Shown here: in pieces, positions 54,102-62,555 of the stretch
Layout: every line of letters starts with the position of its first letter
Position numbering within the stretch: the stretch's first letter is position 1
DNA from: Nocardioides sp. Soil797
Lineage (GTDB): Bacteria > Actinomycetota > Actinomycetes > Propionibacteriales > Nocardioidaceae
Length of the DNA stretch: 64,000 nt
Reading direction: 5' to 3'
Assembly (NCBI GenBank): GCA_001429555.1
Contig: LMSR01000017.1
Span: forward strand, 248,001 to 312,000
Notes under the pieces: generated by a model
Databases searched by the model: none
What the model saw: the letters and a program-made list of their open reading frames with translations, nothing else
Told to the model about the DNA's origin: nothing
Made by a program: the position numbers and the translations under genes

Positions 54102-54128
54102 GCGCCCGCTGAGACGTTGGGGAGTGCA

Positions 54129-55709
54129 GTGGGTTCAACCGTCGACGGTCGTCGGGTCACGACCGCCATCCGTGAGGACTCACCGTCCCCCTCGGCGCGG
54201 GCGTTCCTGCGACGCCACTGGCCGTTGTGGCTGGCACTGGCTCTCGTTCTCGTCGGCCGGATCGCCTTGTATGACTGGGCATTCTCGCCCGACGAGTCGG
54301 GTTTCTACTTGGTCGCCGACGACCTGTTGCACCACGGCGGTGACGGTCTCTACGGGCACTACTGGGTCGATCGTCCTCCGTTGCTGATCTGGCTCTTCAT
54401 GATCGCCGCGGGCTTCGGCGACATCGCCGCAGTGCGCTGGCTGGTGGCCGTGTTCTACCTGCTTTTCCTCGTGCTCACCTACGTGACCAGTCGTCGTCTT
54501 GGCGGCTCGGGCGGCTGGGCCGTCGCCATCGCTGCCGCCTTCGCGATCACTCCCGAGGTCGGCGCCCAGGTCGCCAACGGTGAGGCATTCTCGATCCCCT
54601 TCGTGATGGCGTCGATCCTGTGCGCCGCGATCGCTGCCGGCCACACGGGCCGGCGGGCACTGGTCTGGTCGACGGCCGCCGGGTTCCTCGGGCTGCTGGC
54701 GATGACCGCCAAGCAGAACTTCGTCGACGGACTCGTCTTCGCCTTCGTCCTCCTGGTCGCCAACGGGCTGCGCGGGGAGCGCACCTGGCCCGACGTCGTA
54801 CGCCGTCTCGTGGCCGGGGCCGCTGGCATCGTGGCGGCCTGCGCGATCATGGTGGCCTATGCGTTGACCACCGGCGCCGGGGTGGCCGGCCTGTGGTTGG
54901 CATCGGTGAGCTTTCGGGGCGACGCCTCGCGGGTGATCCGGGCCGGCTATCGCACCGGGATCGAGAGTCGCGAGGACGCGATCATCGCCTCGGCCTGGGT
55001 CTCCGGGATCATCCCGCTGCTGCTGGTCCTGCTGGTGGTGGCACTGCTGGCGAGGTTCCGGGGCAGCTCGATCTCGTGGGCGGTTGCGGTCGTGATCGGC
55101 GTGGAGATCCTCTGCATCGTGGTGGGCGGCAACTACTGGAGCCACTACCTGCTGGGGCTCGCCCCCGGTCTCGCCCTGGCCGCTGGTCTCGCTCTGCGGC
55201 AGGATCCTGCGAGGCGGCGCGCGGTCCGGTCGGGTCGTACCTGGGCGCACTGGCTGGTGCTCCCGGCCGCGGCATACCTCATCTGCTCGGCGCTGGTCTC
55301 GATGCCGCTCGCCGTGGCGGAGCAAGACTCGTCCGCGAGCACCCGGTCGGAGAGGATCGGCGGCTTCGTGGCCGACTCGGCGGAGCCGGGTGACACGGCG
55401 ACCACTCTCTTCGGGCGCGCGGACGCACAGTTCCAGACCGGCCTGCGCTCGCCGTACCAGCACCTGTGGAGCCTGCCGGTGCGGGTGCTCGACCCGGACC
55501 TGAAGGAGCTCACCGCCCTGCTGGAGAGCGAGCAGGCTCCCACCTGGATCGTCCAGGTCTTCTCGTTCCACGAATGGGGCCTCGACCCCGAGGGTCGCAT
55601 CGACCCGGTGGTCGCCCGTCGCTACGACATCGTCTACGACGCCTGCGGCACGAGGATCTACAAGCTGAAGTCCGCCGAGCGTGACCTGGCGCCGGCGCCG
55701 GCCTGCTGA
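54129..55709 (+). CDS. membrane glycosyltransferase, PMT/ArnT-like (GT39 type)
   Basis: 526 residues with about 10-11 hydrophobic helices. The first luminal loop has the acidic DWAFSPDESGFYL, typical of the catalytic Asp/Glu motif in GT-C polyprenyl-phosphate-sugar transferases. A C-terminal soluble part of about 130 residues follows. Sugar donor and acceptor are unknown; envelope polymer or protein mannosylation is usual in this group. GTG at 54129 has GGGGAG 4 nt upstream; TTG at 54117 is an alternative. It follows glnE by 27 bp. Confidence 0.8.
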   Translation: MGSTVDGRRVTTAIREDSPSPSARAFLRRHWPLWLALALVLVGRIALYDWAFSPDESGFYLVADDLLHHGGDGLYGHYWVDRPPLLIWLFMIAAGFGDIAAVRWLVAVFYLLFLVLTYVTSRRLGGSGGWAVAIAAAFAITPEVGAQVANGEAFSIPFVMASILCAAIAAGHTGRRALVWSTAAGFLGLLAMTAKQNFVDGLVFAFVLLVANGLRGERTWPDVVRRLVAGAAGIVAACAIMVAYALTTGAGVAGLWLASVSFRGDASRVIRAGYRTGIESREDAIIASAWVSGIIPLLLVLLVVALLARFRGSSISWAVAVVIGVEILCIVVGGNYWSHYLLGLAPGLALAAGLALRQDPARRRAVRSGRTWAHWLVLPAAAYLICSALVSMPLAVAEQDSSASTRSERIGGFVADSAEPGDTATTLFGRADAQFQTGLRSPYQHLWSLPVRVLDPDLKELTALLESEQAPTWIVQVFSFHEWGLDPEGRIDPVVARRYDIVYDACGTRIYKLKSAERDLAPAPAC

Positions 55710-55757
55710 CCCTCGTCGCTGCCCGGCCCACCCGCACCTTCTGACATGATGACCTGC

Positions 55758-56453
55758 GTGAACGGGAACGCGGGGCCGATGCTGCGGCACGTGCGCGGCG
55801 CCGTGCTGGCCTTCGTGGTGATGAGCACGGGCGTCGTCGCCCACGTCACCGCCGACGGTCTGCTCCCGTCGGTCCCTGCCCTGGTGGCGCTCTACGTGGG
55901 CTGTGCGCTGGCCTTCGCATGGCTGCTGTCCCGACCGGCCACCACCACCCGCATCGTGCTGCTCACCGTCGGCGGGCAGAGCCTGGTGCACGCCGTGCTG
56001 ACGATGACGTCCGGCCACGCCGGCGACGCCCCGGCCCGACCGGTGGCCCCCGTGGCCGCGCCACCGCCCGTGCCGACCGGCTCCTCGGGCTCGCTGATGG
56101 CGCAGTACGAAGCCTCGCGTCCGCAGGTCGACGCCCAGCTGGCAGTGCCTGACGGTGTGATGCACCTGTTCCACGACATGACCGGTCCGCATGCGCCGAT
56201 GATGGTGCTGCACCTGTTGGCCGCAGCCCTGGTCGGGCTGTGGCTCGCCGTCGGCGAGCGGGCGCTGTGGACCCTGCTCGCTCTCGCCGTGGCCGTCACC
56301 GTTCCCGCCTTGGGTGCCCTGCTGGCCGGCCTCCGGCTGCCGGCTCCGGTGCCCGCCGTGCCGGCCGCGTTCGCCCGCTCGACGCCGCCCCACCTGGCGG
56401 CGCTGGCGCGCAGCGTCGTACGCCGAGGGCCGCCGCAACTCCTCGTGGCCTGA
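55758..56453 (+). CDS. His/Met-rich membrane protein of the copper-type cluster
   Basis: 231 residues with about five hydrophobic segments. Between helices lies VMHLFHDMTGPHAPMMVLHLLAA, with five His and four Met plus HAGD earlier, which suggests metal (copper) binding. No named family recognised. CATGAT ends 7 nt before the GTG at 55758; the ATG at 55746 would lie inside that -10 element, so I prefer the GTG. First gene before PepSY-TM, YcnI and CopC-like genes, 166 bp upstream of the PepSY gene. Confidence 0.7.
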   Translation: MNGNAGPMLRHVRGAVLAFVVMSTGVVAHVTADGLLPSVPALVALYVGCALAFAWLLSRPATTTRIVLLTVGGQSLVHAVLTMTSGHAGDAPARPVAPVAAPPPVPTGSSGSLMAQYEASRPQVDAQLAVPDGVMHLFHDMTGPHAPMMVLHLLAAALVGLWLAVGERALWTLLALAVAVTVPALGALLAGLRLPAPVPAVPAAFARSTPPHLAALARSVVRRGPPQLLVA

Positions 56454-56619
56454 ACGTTCCTCTCCGCACCTCGCGTCCCTGACCCGGTGACGCCGTCCGT
56501 GTCTGCTGCGCTGCACCCTGCGCGAGCCAACGGCACGGCAACCGACGGGCTACGCCGCCCCGACTGGCTGACTGCTCGGTCGCGATGCGGAGTTTCCTTC
56601 GCATGTCCTGAGGAGTGAC

Positions 56620-58071
56620 ATGACCCTGCAGACCGAACCTGCAGCGCGCCCGCGACCGGCCGACTCCGGCCGATCGACGCCGCGCGCCGCGAAGCCCGGG
56701 TGGTTCCGGGCGTTCTGGAGGTGGCACTTCTATGCCGCCTTCCTCGTCGTACCCGTCCTGCTGGTGCTCTCGACCACCGGCCTGATCTACCTGTTCCGAT
56801 TCCAGCTCGAACCCCTCATGCACGGCGATGTCATGAAGGTCGAGAAGCCCGCCGACATGGACTTCACCCAGCCCTACTCGGCCCAGTTGGCGGCAGTGGA
56901 GCGGGCCTACCCCGACGCCACCGTCGTGTCGATGACCGAGCCGAAGAACGAGGGACGCAGCACCTTGTTCTCGGTGGTCACCGAGTCGGGCGAGCCGCGC
57001 GACGTCTACGTGAACCCGTGGGGTGCGGAGGTGCTCGGCGACGTCAATCCCGACACCACCCTCAGCGGGTACGCCGTCCGCCTCCACGCCGACCTGATGT
57101 CCGGACGGTGGGGCGATCACGTCATGGAGCTGGGTGCCTGCTGGGCCCTGGTGATGGCGTTGACCGGCTACTACCTCTACTGGAAGGGACGCACGGCGCG
57201 ACGACGCCGGCCGAAGTCCCTGCGCTCACGACACGGGCGGATCGGCCTGGTCGCCGGGCTCGGCCTGGTGATGCTGCTGATCACCGGCCTGCCGTGGACC
57301 GGGGTCTGGGGCGAGAAGGTGCAGACCCTGGCCACCGATCGTGACTCGTCGATGTGGAGCACCGACCCCGGCGCGCTGTCGGACCCGACCTCCACCCTCG
57401 ACGAGTCACTCCCGCACTCTCACCAGCAGGAGGTTCCCTGGGGGAGCGGGAAGTCGGAGGTGCCACGGTCCTCGGGCCACGCCGGCACCAGTGTCGCCAA
57501 CATCGACACCGCCGTCGGTGTCGCCGATGCCCAGGGGCTGCGACACCCCATGACGGTGGCCCTGCCGAACACCGAGGACGGCGTGTTCTCGGTGATCGGC
57601 TATGCCTTCGACGCGCCGTCGGACGAGAAGACCGTCCATGTCGGACGCTTCGGTGGGGAGGTCGAGTCGACCTACGGCTACGACGACTACCCGGCGCTGG
57701 CCAAGGTGGTCGCCCAGGGGATCGGGCTCCACGAGGGGCGCAGCCTCGGGCTGTGGTCGTTCTGGGGCGCGGCGCTGATGTGCGTGACGATCATGGCCTC
57801 GTGCATCACCGGCCCGTTGATGTGGTGGCGCCGCCGCCCACGTCGTACGCCGCGAGCCGGCGGCGCGGACGGCCCGAAGCCGCGGCGCGGGTCCATCCGG
57901 GCACCACGTGGGCGAATGCCGTTGCGCACGACACCGTTCCTGATGGTCGCAGTGGTCGCACTGGGGCTCTTCCTGCCGCTCTTCGGCCTGTCCCTGCTGG
58001 CGATTCTCGCCTTCGACCACTTGCTCGTCCGGCGGGTCCCCGCCCTCTCCCACTTCTTCGACACCCCCTGA
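56620..58071 (+). CDS. PepSY-associated transmembrane protein
   Basis: 483 residues of the PepSY-TM/PiuB type: four main helices (about 30-52, 165-185, 205-225, 380-405) plus a C-terminal pair (about 440-475), with periplasmic PepSY-like domains between. The first helix is preceded by the typical WFRAFWRWHFYAAFLVVP. Relatives occur with siderophore or copper-uptake genes and may reduce or pass on metal. GAGGAG before the ATG. It lies 65 bp upstream of the YcnI-like gene. Confidence 0.85.
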   Translation: MTLQTEPAARPRPADSGRSTPRAAKPGWFRAFWRWHFYAAFLVVPVLLVLSTTGLIYLFRFQLEPLMHGDVMKVEKPADMDFTQPYSAQLAAVERAYPDATVVSMTEPKNEGRSTLFSVVTESGEPRDVYVNPWGAEVLGDVNPDTTLSGYAVRLHADLMSGRWGDHVMELGACWALVMALTGYYLYWKGRTARRRRPKSLRSRHGRIGLVAGLGLVMLLITGLPWTGVWGEKVQTLATDRDSSMWSTDPGALSDPTSTLDESLPHSHQQEVPWGSGKSEVPRSSGHAGTSVANIDTAVGVADAQGLRHPMTVALPNTEDGVFSVIGYAFDAPSDEKTVHVGRFGGEVESTYGYDDYPALAKVVAQGIGLHEGRSLGLWSFWGAALMCVTIMASCITGPLMWWRRRPRRTPRAGGADGPKPRRGSIRAPRGRMPLRTTPFLMVAVVALGLFLPLFGLSLLAILAFDHLLVRRVPALSHFFDTP

Positions 58072-58136
58072 GGCGGGCGGCCCGGGGGAGACCCGGGCCC
58101 CGTCGCGATCACGAACTCATTGCCAAGGAGAAACTC

Positions 58137-58853
58137 ATGAACATCACTCGTCTGCTTGCCCGTGCCGCGCTCGTTCCCGTGGTCGGAGGTGTGGTGCTGC
58201 TCGGCGCCGGGTCGGCCTCGGCGCATGTCACCGTCACCGCCTCCGAGACCGGGGCCGGCGCCTACACCGTGCTCACCTTCAGCGTTCCCCACGGTTGCGA
58301 GGGCTCGCCGACCACGGCGATCCGCATCGCGATGCCCGAGGAGATCGTTGCGGCCACCCCGACCCGCCAGCCGTTCTACGACGTCACGAAGGTGATGAAG
58401 AAGCTCGACCAGCCGATCACCGACACCCACGGCAACAAGACCACCGAACGGGTTGCCGAGGTGGTCTACACCGCGAAGACCCCGTTGCCCGACGGTGAAC
58501 GCGACACGTTCGAGCTCTCCGTGCAGCTGCCCGACGCGGCCGGCGAGACGCTCACCTTCCCGACCATCCAGAAGTGCGAGCAGGGGAAGACAGCCTGGAC
58601 CGAGGTGCCGGCCGACGGTGAGTCCGGTGACGAGCTCGAGTCGCCCGCGCCGAGCGTCACGATCACCGAGGCCGCAGGCTCCTCGGACGGTGCAGGCTCC
58701 TCGGACGGCGCCAGCTCCTCGGACGGCGCCAGCTCCTCGGACGAGGCCGACGACAGCGATGGCAACGGGCTGGCGATCGGCGGCCTGGTCGCCGGTCTGC
58801 TCGGCCTGCTCGCCGGGGGAGCGGCCCTGGCCCGAACCCGCACCAAGGCGTGA
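58137..58853 (+). CDS. YcnI-like copper protein (DUF1775)
   Basis: Exported, membrane-anchored protein of 238 residues. After the signal peptide the mature part starts at AHVTV, where the N-terminal His is the copper ligand in YcnI. The body has VPHGCEGSPTTAIRIAMPE and a Cys pair; a Ser/Asp-repeat linker (GSSDGAGSSDGASSSDGASSSD) and a C-terminal helix with an RTRTKA tail follow. AAGGAG before the ATG. It overlaps the CopC-like gene by GTGA. Role: binding Cu at the cell surface and passing it on (family knowledge). Confidence 0.9.
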   Translation: MNITRLLARAALVPVVGGVVLLGAGSASAHVTVTASETGAGAYTVLTFSVPHGCEGSPTTAIRIAMPEEIVAATPTRQPFYDVTKVMKKLDQPITDTHGNKTTERVAEVVYTAKTPLPDGERDTFELSVQLPDAAGETLTFPTIQKCEQGKTAWTEVPADGESGDELESPAPSVTITEAAGSSDGAGSSDGASSSDGASSSDEADDSDGNGLAIGGLVAGLLGLLAGGAALARTRTKA

Positions 58854-60103
58854 GTACGTCGACTCGGCGTGCGGTGGGAGCCCGCACGCGTGCCTGGGCG
58901 ATCCGCCTGGTCGCGGTGGCGGTGATCTCGGTGATCACCCTGTTGACCGGCGCCACGGCGGCCTCGGCCCACGCCCAGCTCGTCTCCAGCTCTCCGGGGA
59001 ACGGGTCGGTCGTGGGCCAGCCGCCGAAGGCGATCACGCTCGAGTTCAACGAGGCGGTGACGGCCCGGGCCGAGGAGACACGGGTCTTCGACGGCAACGG
59101 GGCCGAGATCGCGGTGCAGGTGACGACGGCCGACCGCACGGTCACCGTCACCCCCACTGACGAGCTGTCGCAGGGCACCGTGGTGGTCGGCTATGCAGTC
59201 ACCTCGGCCGATGGTCACCCGATCGAAGGGTCGATCACCTTCGCGGTGGGCGAACCGACGCCGGGAAGCTCGGAGAACGGGGTCTTCGAGGAGCCCACGA
59301 CGACCGGGATCGGGGCTGCCCACACGGCAGCCGTCGGCCTCGCCGTGCTCGCCACCGCCGCGCTCGTCGTACTCCTGCTGCTCGGTCGTTCCGGGCGATG
59401 GGTGGAGGCGAGCTGGTTGCTCGCGCTGGGTGCCGTCGTGCTCGCCGTACCCCTGGGTGCGGTCGAGGCCGGTGGCGTCGGCTGGGGCGCGCTGCTGGAC
59501 TGGGAGCACTGGGTCGACGGCTGGGTCAGCTGGCGTGGGCTGCTGCTGGCGGTGGCGGTCGTGGCCGCTGCCTGTGCGGTCAGCTGGTCACGTCAGGTGC
59601 GTTCTGACGGCGCTCCGGTGCATCACGAGAGCGCGGGCGCTGGCGGCGGCTGGCGATCCCGGCTCCCGGTGATCCTCGCGGTGCTGGTGGTGGCCGGCGC
59701 CGCCCCGTCGGCGTTCGCGGCCTCTGGCCCCAGCACCGCGGCCGCGCCGCAACCCGGCGGTAGTCCGGTGGCGGAGGCGACCAGCGGTGACCACACCGTG
59801 CGGATGACGCTCGACAGCACGACCGTGGGCACGACCGGTTTCCGCCTCAAGGTGCTCGATGCGGGAGGCAGACCGGTCCAGCCGTATGCCGTCCCGAAGC
59901 TGCGCGCGACGTCGGAGGGGCTGGCGCTCGACCTGGCGTTGAAGCGCGAGTCGGCCGGCGTCTGGACCGGGAGTGTCACCCTGCCCAGCCCCGGCGACTG
60001 GGAGGTGGAGGTGAGTGTCCGGTTGTCCGAGTTCGAGAACCCGGTGCTCACGCTGCCGTTCGAGATCGGGTCACGCACGGCGGCGTCGAGCGGCGGTCAC
60101 TGA
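58850..60103 (+). CDS. CopC-domain copper-resistance protein with membrane helices
   Basis: 417 residues: signal peptide, then a CopC domain beginning AHAQLVSSSPGNGSVVGQPP with ADGHPIEGSITFAV (copper His residues). About three to four helices follow (about 155-265), and a C-terminal extracytoplasmic YtkA/FixH-like domain. A full CopCD has eight helices, so this is a CopC with only a shortened membrane part. GTG start overlaps the YcnI stop, so the two are coupled. A hairpin follows the stop directly. Confidence 0.85.
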   Translation: MSTSTRRAVGARTRAWAIRLVAVAVISVITLLTGATAASAHAQLVSSSPGNGSVVGQPPKAITLEFNEAVTARAEETRVFDGNGAEIAVQVTTADRTVTVTPTDELSQGTVVVGYAVTSADGHPIEGSITFAVGEPTPGSSENGVFEEPTTTGIGAAHTAAVGLAVLATAALVVLLLLGRSGRWVEASWLLALGAVVLAVPLGAVEAGGVGWGALLDWEHWVDGWVSWRGLLLAVAVVAAACAVSWSRQVRSDGAPVHHESAGAGGGWRSRLPVILAVLVVAGAAPSAFAASGPSTAAAPQPGGSPVAEATSGDHTVRMTLDSTTVGTTGFRLKVLDAGGRPVQPYAVPKLRATSEGLALDLALKRESAGVWTGSVTLPSPGDWEVEVSVRLSEFENPVLTLPFEIGSRTAASSGGH

Positions 60104-60106
60104 TGC

Positions 60107-60143
60107 GCTGCTGCAGCATCCGGCCTCCGGGTGCTGCAGCAGC
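60107..60143 (+). terminator. hairpin ending the copper-type cluster
   Basis: 17-bp stem (GCTGCTGCAGCATCCGG and its near complement, one G-T wobble) with a 3-nt loop, beginning 3 bp after the CopC stop. No T-run. Confidence 0.65.
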
Positions 60144-60195
60144 CACCACGTCGGTCACCCGGAGCTCGACCCGAGCCTTTCCGGGGTTCTCCGAG

Positions 60196-60201
60196 TAGCC
60201 T
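60196..60201 (+). promoter_or_regulatory. -10-like element of the PEP-mutase-like gene
   Basis: TAGCCT ends 6 nt before the ATG at 60208; no ribosome site. Confidence 0.5.
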
Positions 60202-60207
60202 CGAGCC

Positions 60208-60984
60208 ATGGCCGACACCAAGGACAAGGGCGCCGAACTGCTGCGCCTCCACCAGGACACCAAGCTGCTCACCGTCGTGAACGTCTGGGACGTGATCAGC
60301 GCCAAGGCGGTCGCCGGCGTCGAGGGCACCGCCGCCCTCGCCACCGCGAGCCACTCGATCGCCGCCTCCCGGGGCTACGAGGACGGCGAGAACATTCCCG
60401 TCGACGAGATGATCGAGGAGTGCCGGCGGATCGTCGAGGCCACCTCCTTGCCGGTCTCGGCCGACCTCGAGGGCGGGTACGGCGACCCGGCCGGCACCAT
60501 CCTCAAGGCGATCCACGTCGGCGTGGTCGGTGCCAACCTCGAGGACCAGATGCGCCCGGTCGCCGAGGCCGCTGCCAACGTCGAGGCGATCATGAAGGTC
60601 GCCTCGGAGGCAGGAATCGACTTCGTGCTCAATGCCCGCACCGACGCGTTCGTGAAGGCCGGTGACCGCGACAAGGGCGAGGTGCTCGCCGACGCCGTCG
60701 AGCGTGGCAAGGCCTACCTCGATGCCGGAGCGCCGGTCATCTTCGTGCCCGGCGTGCTCGATGAGCAGCAGGTCTCGACCCTCGTGGATGCCTTCGGTCC
60801 GCAGAAGTTGACCCTGATCGGGCTGCCCGGCATCCCACCGCTGGCTCGTCTCGAGGAGCTGGGCGTCGCGCGCGTCTCCTACGGACCGATGTCGCAACGC
60901 GTCGCGCTGACGGCGCTGCAGGAGTTGGTCGAGGCCGTGCACGGTGGCGGGGGAGTCCCGTCCACCATGCGCCCCCTCAACTGA
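60208..60984 (+). CDS. isocitrate lyase/PEP mutase superfamily protein
   Basis: 258-residue TIM-barrel enzyme. It has NVWDVISAKAV and the metal motif SADLEGGYGDPAG, with NLEDQ and LNARTDAF. It lacks the KKCGH catalytic loop of isocitrate lyase, so C-C lyase or phosphonomutase activity on another oxo-acid is more likely. Oxaloacetate decarboxylase-like and carboxyphosphonopyruvate mutase-like relatives exist, and the substrate is unknown. It is a single gene. Confidence 0.85.
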   Translation: MADTKDKGAELLRLHQDTKLLTVVNVWDVISAKAVAGVEGTAALATASHSIAASRGYEDGENIPVDEMIEECRRIVEATSLPVSADLEGGYGDPAGTILKAIHVGVVGANLEDQMRPVAEAAANVEAIMKVASEAGIDFVLNARTDAFVKAGDRDKGEVLADAVERGKAYLDAGAPVIFVPGVLDEQQVSTLVDAFGPQKLTLIGLPGIPPLARLEELGVARVSYGPMSQRVALTALQELVEAVHGGGGVPSTMRPLN

Positions 60985-61057
60985 CCCTTCCCACGAAGCG
61001 TCACGATGGCGAGCCCACTCACCCGGGCCCAGTGAAGGTGATGGATGCATTTCGTCA

Positions 61058-61080
61058 ATATGAAGGTATAGTCTTCATAT
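61058..61080. promoter_or_regulatory. palindrome over the satD promoter and start codon
   Basis: ATATGAAG-GTATAGT-CTTCATAT, perfect 8-7-8. The spacer holds the -10-like TATAGT (61067-61072), and the right arm runs into the ATG at 61079. Six nt separate the -10 from the ATG, so the mRNA is probably leaderless and a repressor here would cover the whole core promoter. Confidence 0.6.
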
Positions 61081-61729
61081 GTCTGAAATGAAGCGGACTG
61101 CCACCGTGACCGTGATCGGAGACGTGGTCGGCTCGCGCATTCCTGAGGATCGAACGGTCGTCCACGCGCGCCTCGAGGCCGCGCTGGCGGCCGTCAACAC
61201 CGAGCTCTCGCCACGTACGCCGCTGTGGATCACGGCCGGCGACGAGTACCAGGCCACCTTCGACCGGCTGGGTGACGCACTTGCTGCCACGTTGCGGCTC
61301 CGCCTGGCGCTGCTCCCGGACCTCGACGTCCGTCACGGCCTCGGCTGGGGTGGGGTCACGGTGCTCTCCGAGGCTCCCCGGGTCGAGGACGGGCCGGGGT
61401 GGTGGGCGGCTCGCAAGGGGATCAACCGGGTGTCGACCGACGCCGATCGCGCCTCGTTGAGTCGGGTGCGCACCGCCTTCGAGGCGGCAGAAGGCGACGA
61501 GAGGTCCGACACCGCAGCCGTCAACGCGGCCCTGCTCGGGCGCGACGGGTTGGTGGGCGCGATGTCGCCCCGGTCGCTGTCGGTGCTTCGTGGTCTGCTG
61601 GCAGGACGGACCCAGCGAGAGGTCGCCGAAGATGAGGGGATCTCCGCGTCGGCAGTCTCTCAACGGGTACGCAACGATGGCGTCGCGCTGGTGATCGCCA
61701 TCGACGAGCAACTGAGGGGAATCGAGTGA
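61079..61729 (+). CDS. satD: SatD-family protein with C-terminal helix-turn-helix
   Basis: 216 residues. The N-terminal part (VIGDVVGSRIPEDR, WITAGDEYQATF, VRHGLGWG) matches SatD, a family of unknown biochemical role first named beside a streptococcal acid-tolerance locus. The C-terminal part (GRTQREVAEDEGISASAVSQRVRN) is a clear helix-turn-helix, so it probably binds DNA, perhaps the palindrome over its own start. The stop overlaps a membrane-protein gene (GTGA). Low-GC promoter contrasts with its surroundings. Confidence 0.8.
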   Translation: MSEMKRTATVTVIGDVVGSRIPEDRTVVHARLEAALAAVNTELSPRTPLWITAGDEYQATFDRLGDALAATLRLRLALLPDLDVRHGLGWGGVTVLSEAPRVEDGPGWWAARKGINRVSTDADRASLSRVRTAFEAAEGDERSDTAAVNAALLGRDGLVGAMSPRSLSVLRGLLAGRTQREVAEDEGISASAVSQRVRNDGVALVIAIDEQLRGIE

Positions 61730-62460
61730 GCTGGCTGGGTCTGCTGTTGGTGGGAGTGGCCCTCACCGACCTGTTCTTCTCGATCCGCCCGCGGCCATGG
61801 CTACCGCAGTGCCTCGGCTCCGCGGTGGTGATCCTGCTCGGCCTGGTGGCCGGTCTGACGTCGGGACGCGACCTGCTCGCACTCCTGGTCATCGTCGGCG
61901 TCGTGCTGGCCTGGGGCCGCACGGTCACCTACGGTTTCGGTCGCGATCGGCCGGGGGTCCCGTTGGTCGTGCTCGGTGTGGCACTGGTCGCGGTGGTGCT
62001 GCTCTCCGGTCTGGCCGGTGAAGCCGATGGTCCCCTGCAGGCATGGCTCGACGATGTCGACCTGCCGCTGCTGGCCGGCATGGACGGCGACCGTGCTCTC
62101 CTGCTCCTGGGCGCGCTCGGCGTTCAGCTGAGCACGGGCAACGTGCTTGTCCGGCTGGTCCTGGCGGTGACCGGCACCCTCAACCCCGCGAAGCACGGGA
62201 CAGACGCCGACCCCGAGGTCCAGCTCAAGGGTGGACGGCTGTTGGGGCCGATGGAGCGCGTGTTCATCCTGGCGCTGGGCCTGGCCGGTCAGATCACCGC
62301 CGCCAGCATCGTGGTGGCCGCCAAGGGGTTGCTGCGCTTCCCGGAGCTCTCCTCACGCAGGGACCAGACGCGCATCCACCAGCTGACCGAATACTTCCTG
62401 GTCGGCAGCTTCGCGAGTTGGCTCGTCGCGCTTGCCGGGTTGGTGCTTCTCGCCCGCTGA
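61726..62460 (+). CDS. membrane protein coupled to satD
   Basis: 244 residues with six to seven hydrophobic segments (starts WLGLLLVGVALTDLFFS; includes LLVIVGVVLAWG and VLGVALVAVVLLSGL). A cytoplasmic loop TLNPAKHGTDADPEVQLKGGRLLGPMER is followed by further helices. SatD genes are often followed by such a protein. Function unknown. GTG start within the satD stop. Confidence 0.75.
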   Translation: MSWLGLLLVGVALTDLFFSIRPRPWLPQCLGSAVVILLGLVAGLTSGRDLLALLVIVGVVLAWGRTVTYGFGRDRPGVPLVVLGVALVAVVLLSGLAGEADGPLQAWLDDVDLPLLAGMDGDRALLLLGALGVQLSTGNVLVRLVLAVTGTLNPAKHGTDADPEVQLKGGRLLGPMERVFILALGLAGQITAASIVVAAKGLLRFPELSSRRDQTRIHQLTEYFLVGSFASWLVALAGLVLLAR

Positions 62461-62555
62461 CCGGCGCGGATCGGACGGTCTCGCTGGGATGATTGGGGCA
62501 ACTCGATGTCACGGAGCGACGCCGAGTTTCCCCAGTCCGACGTGCTCGGTGGCGA

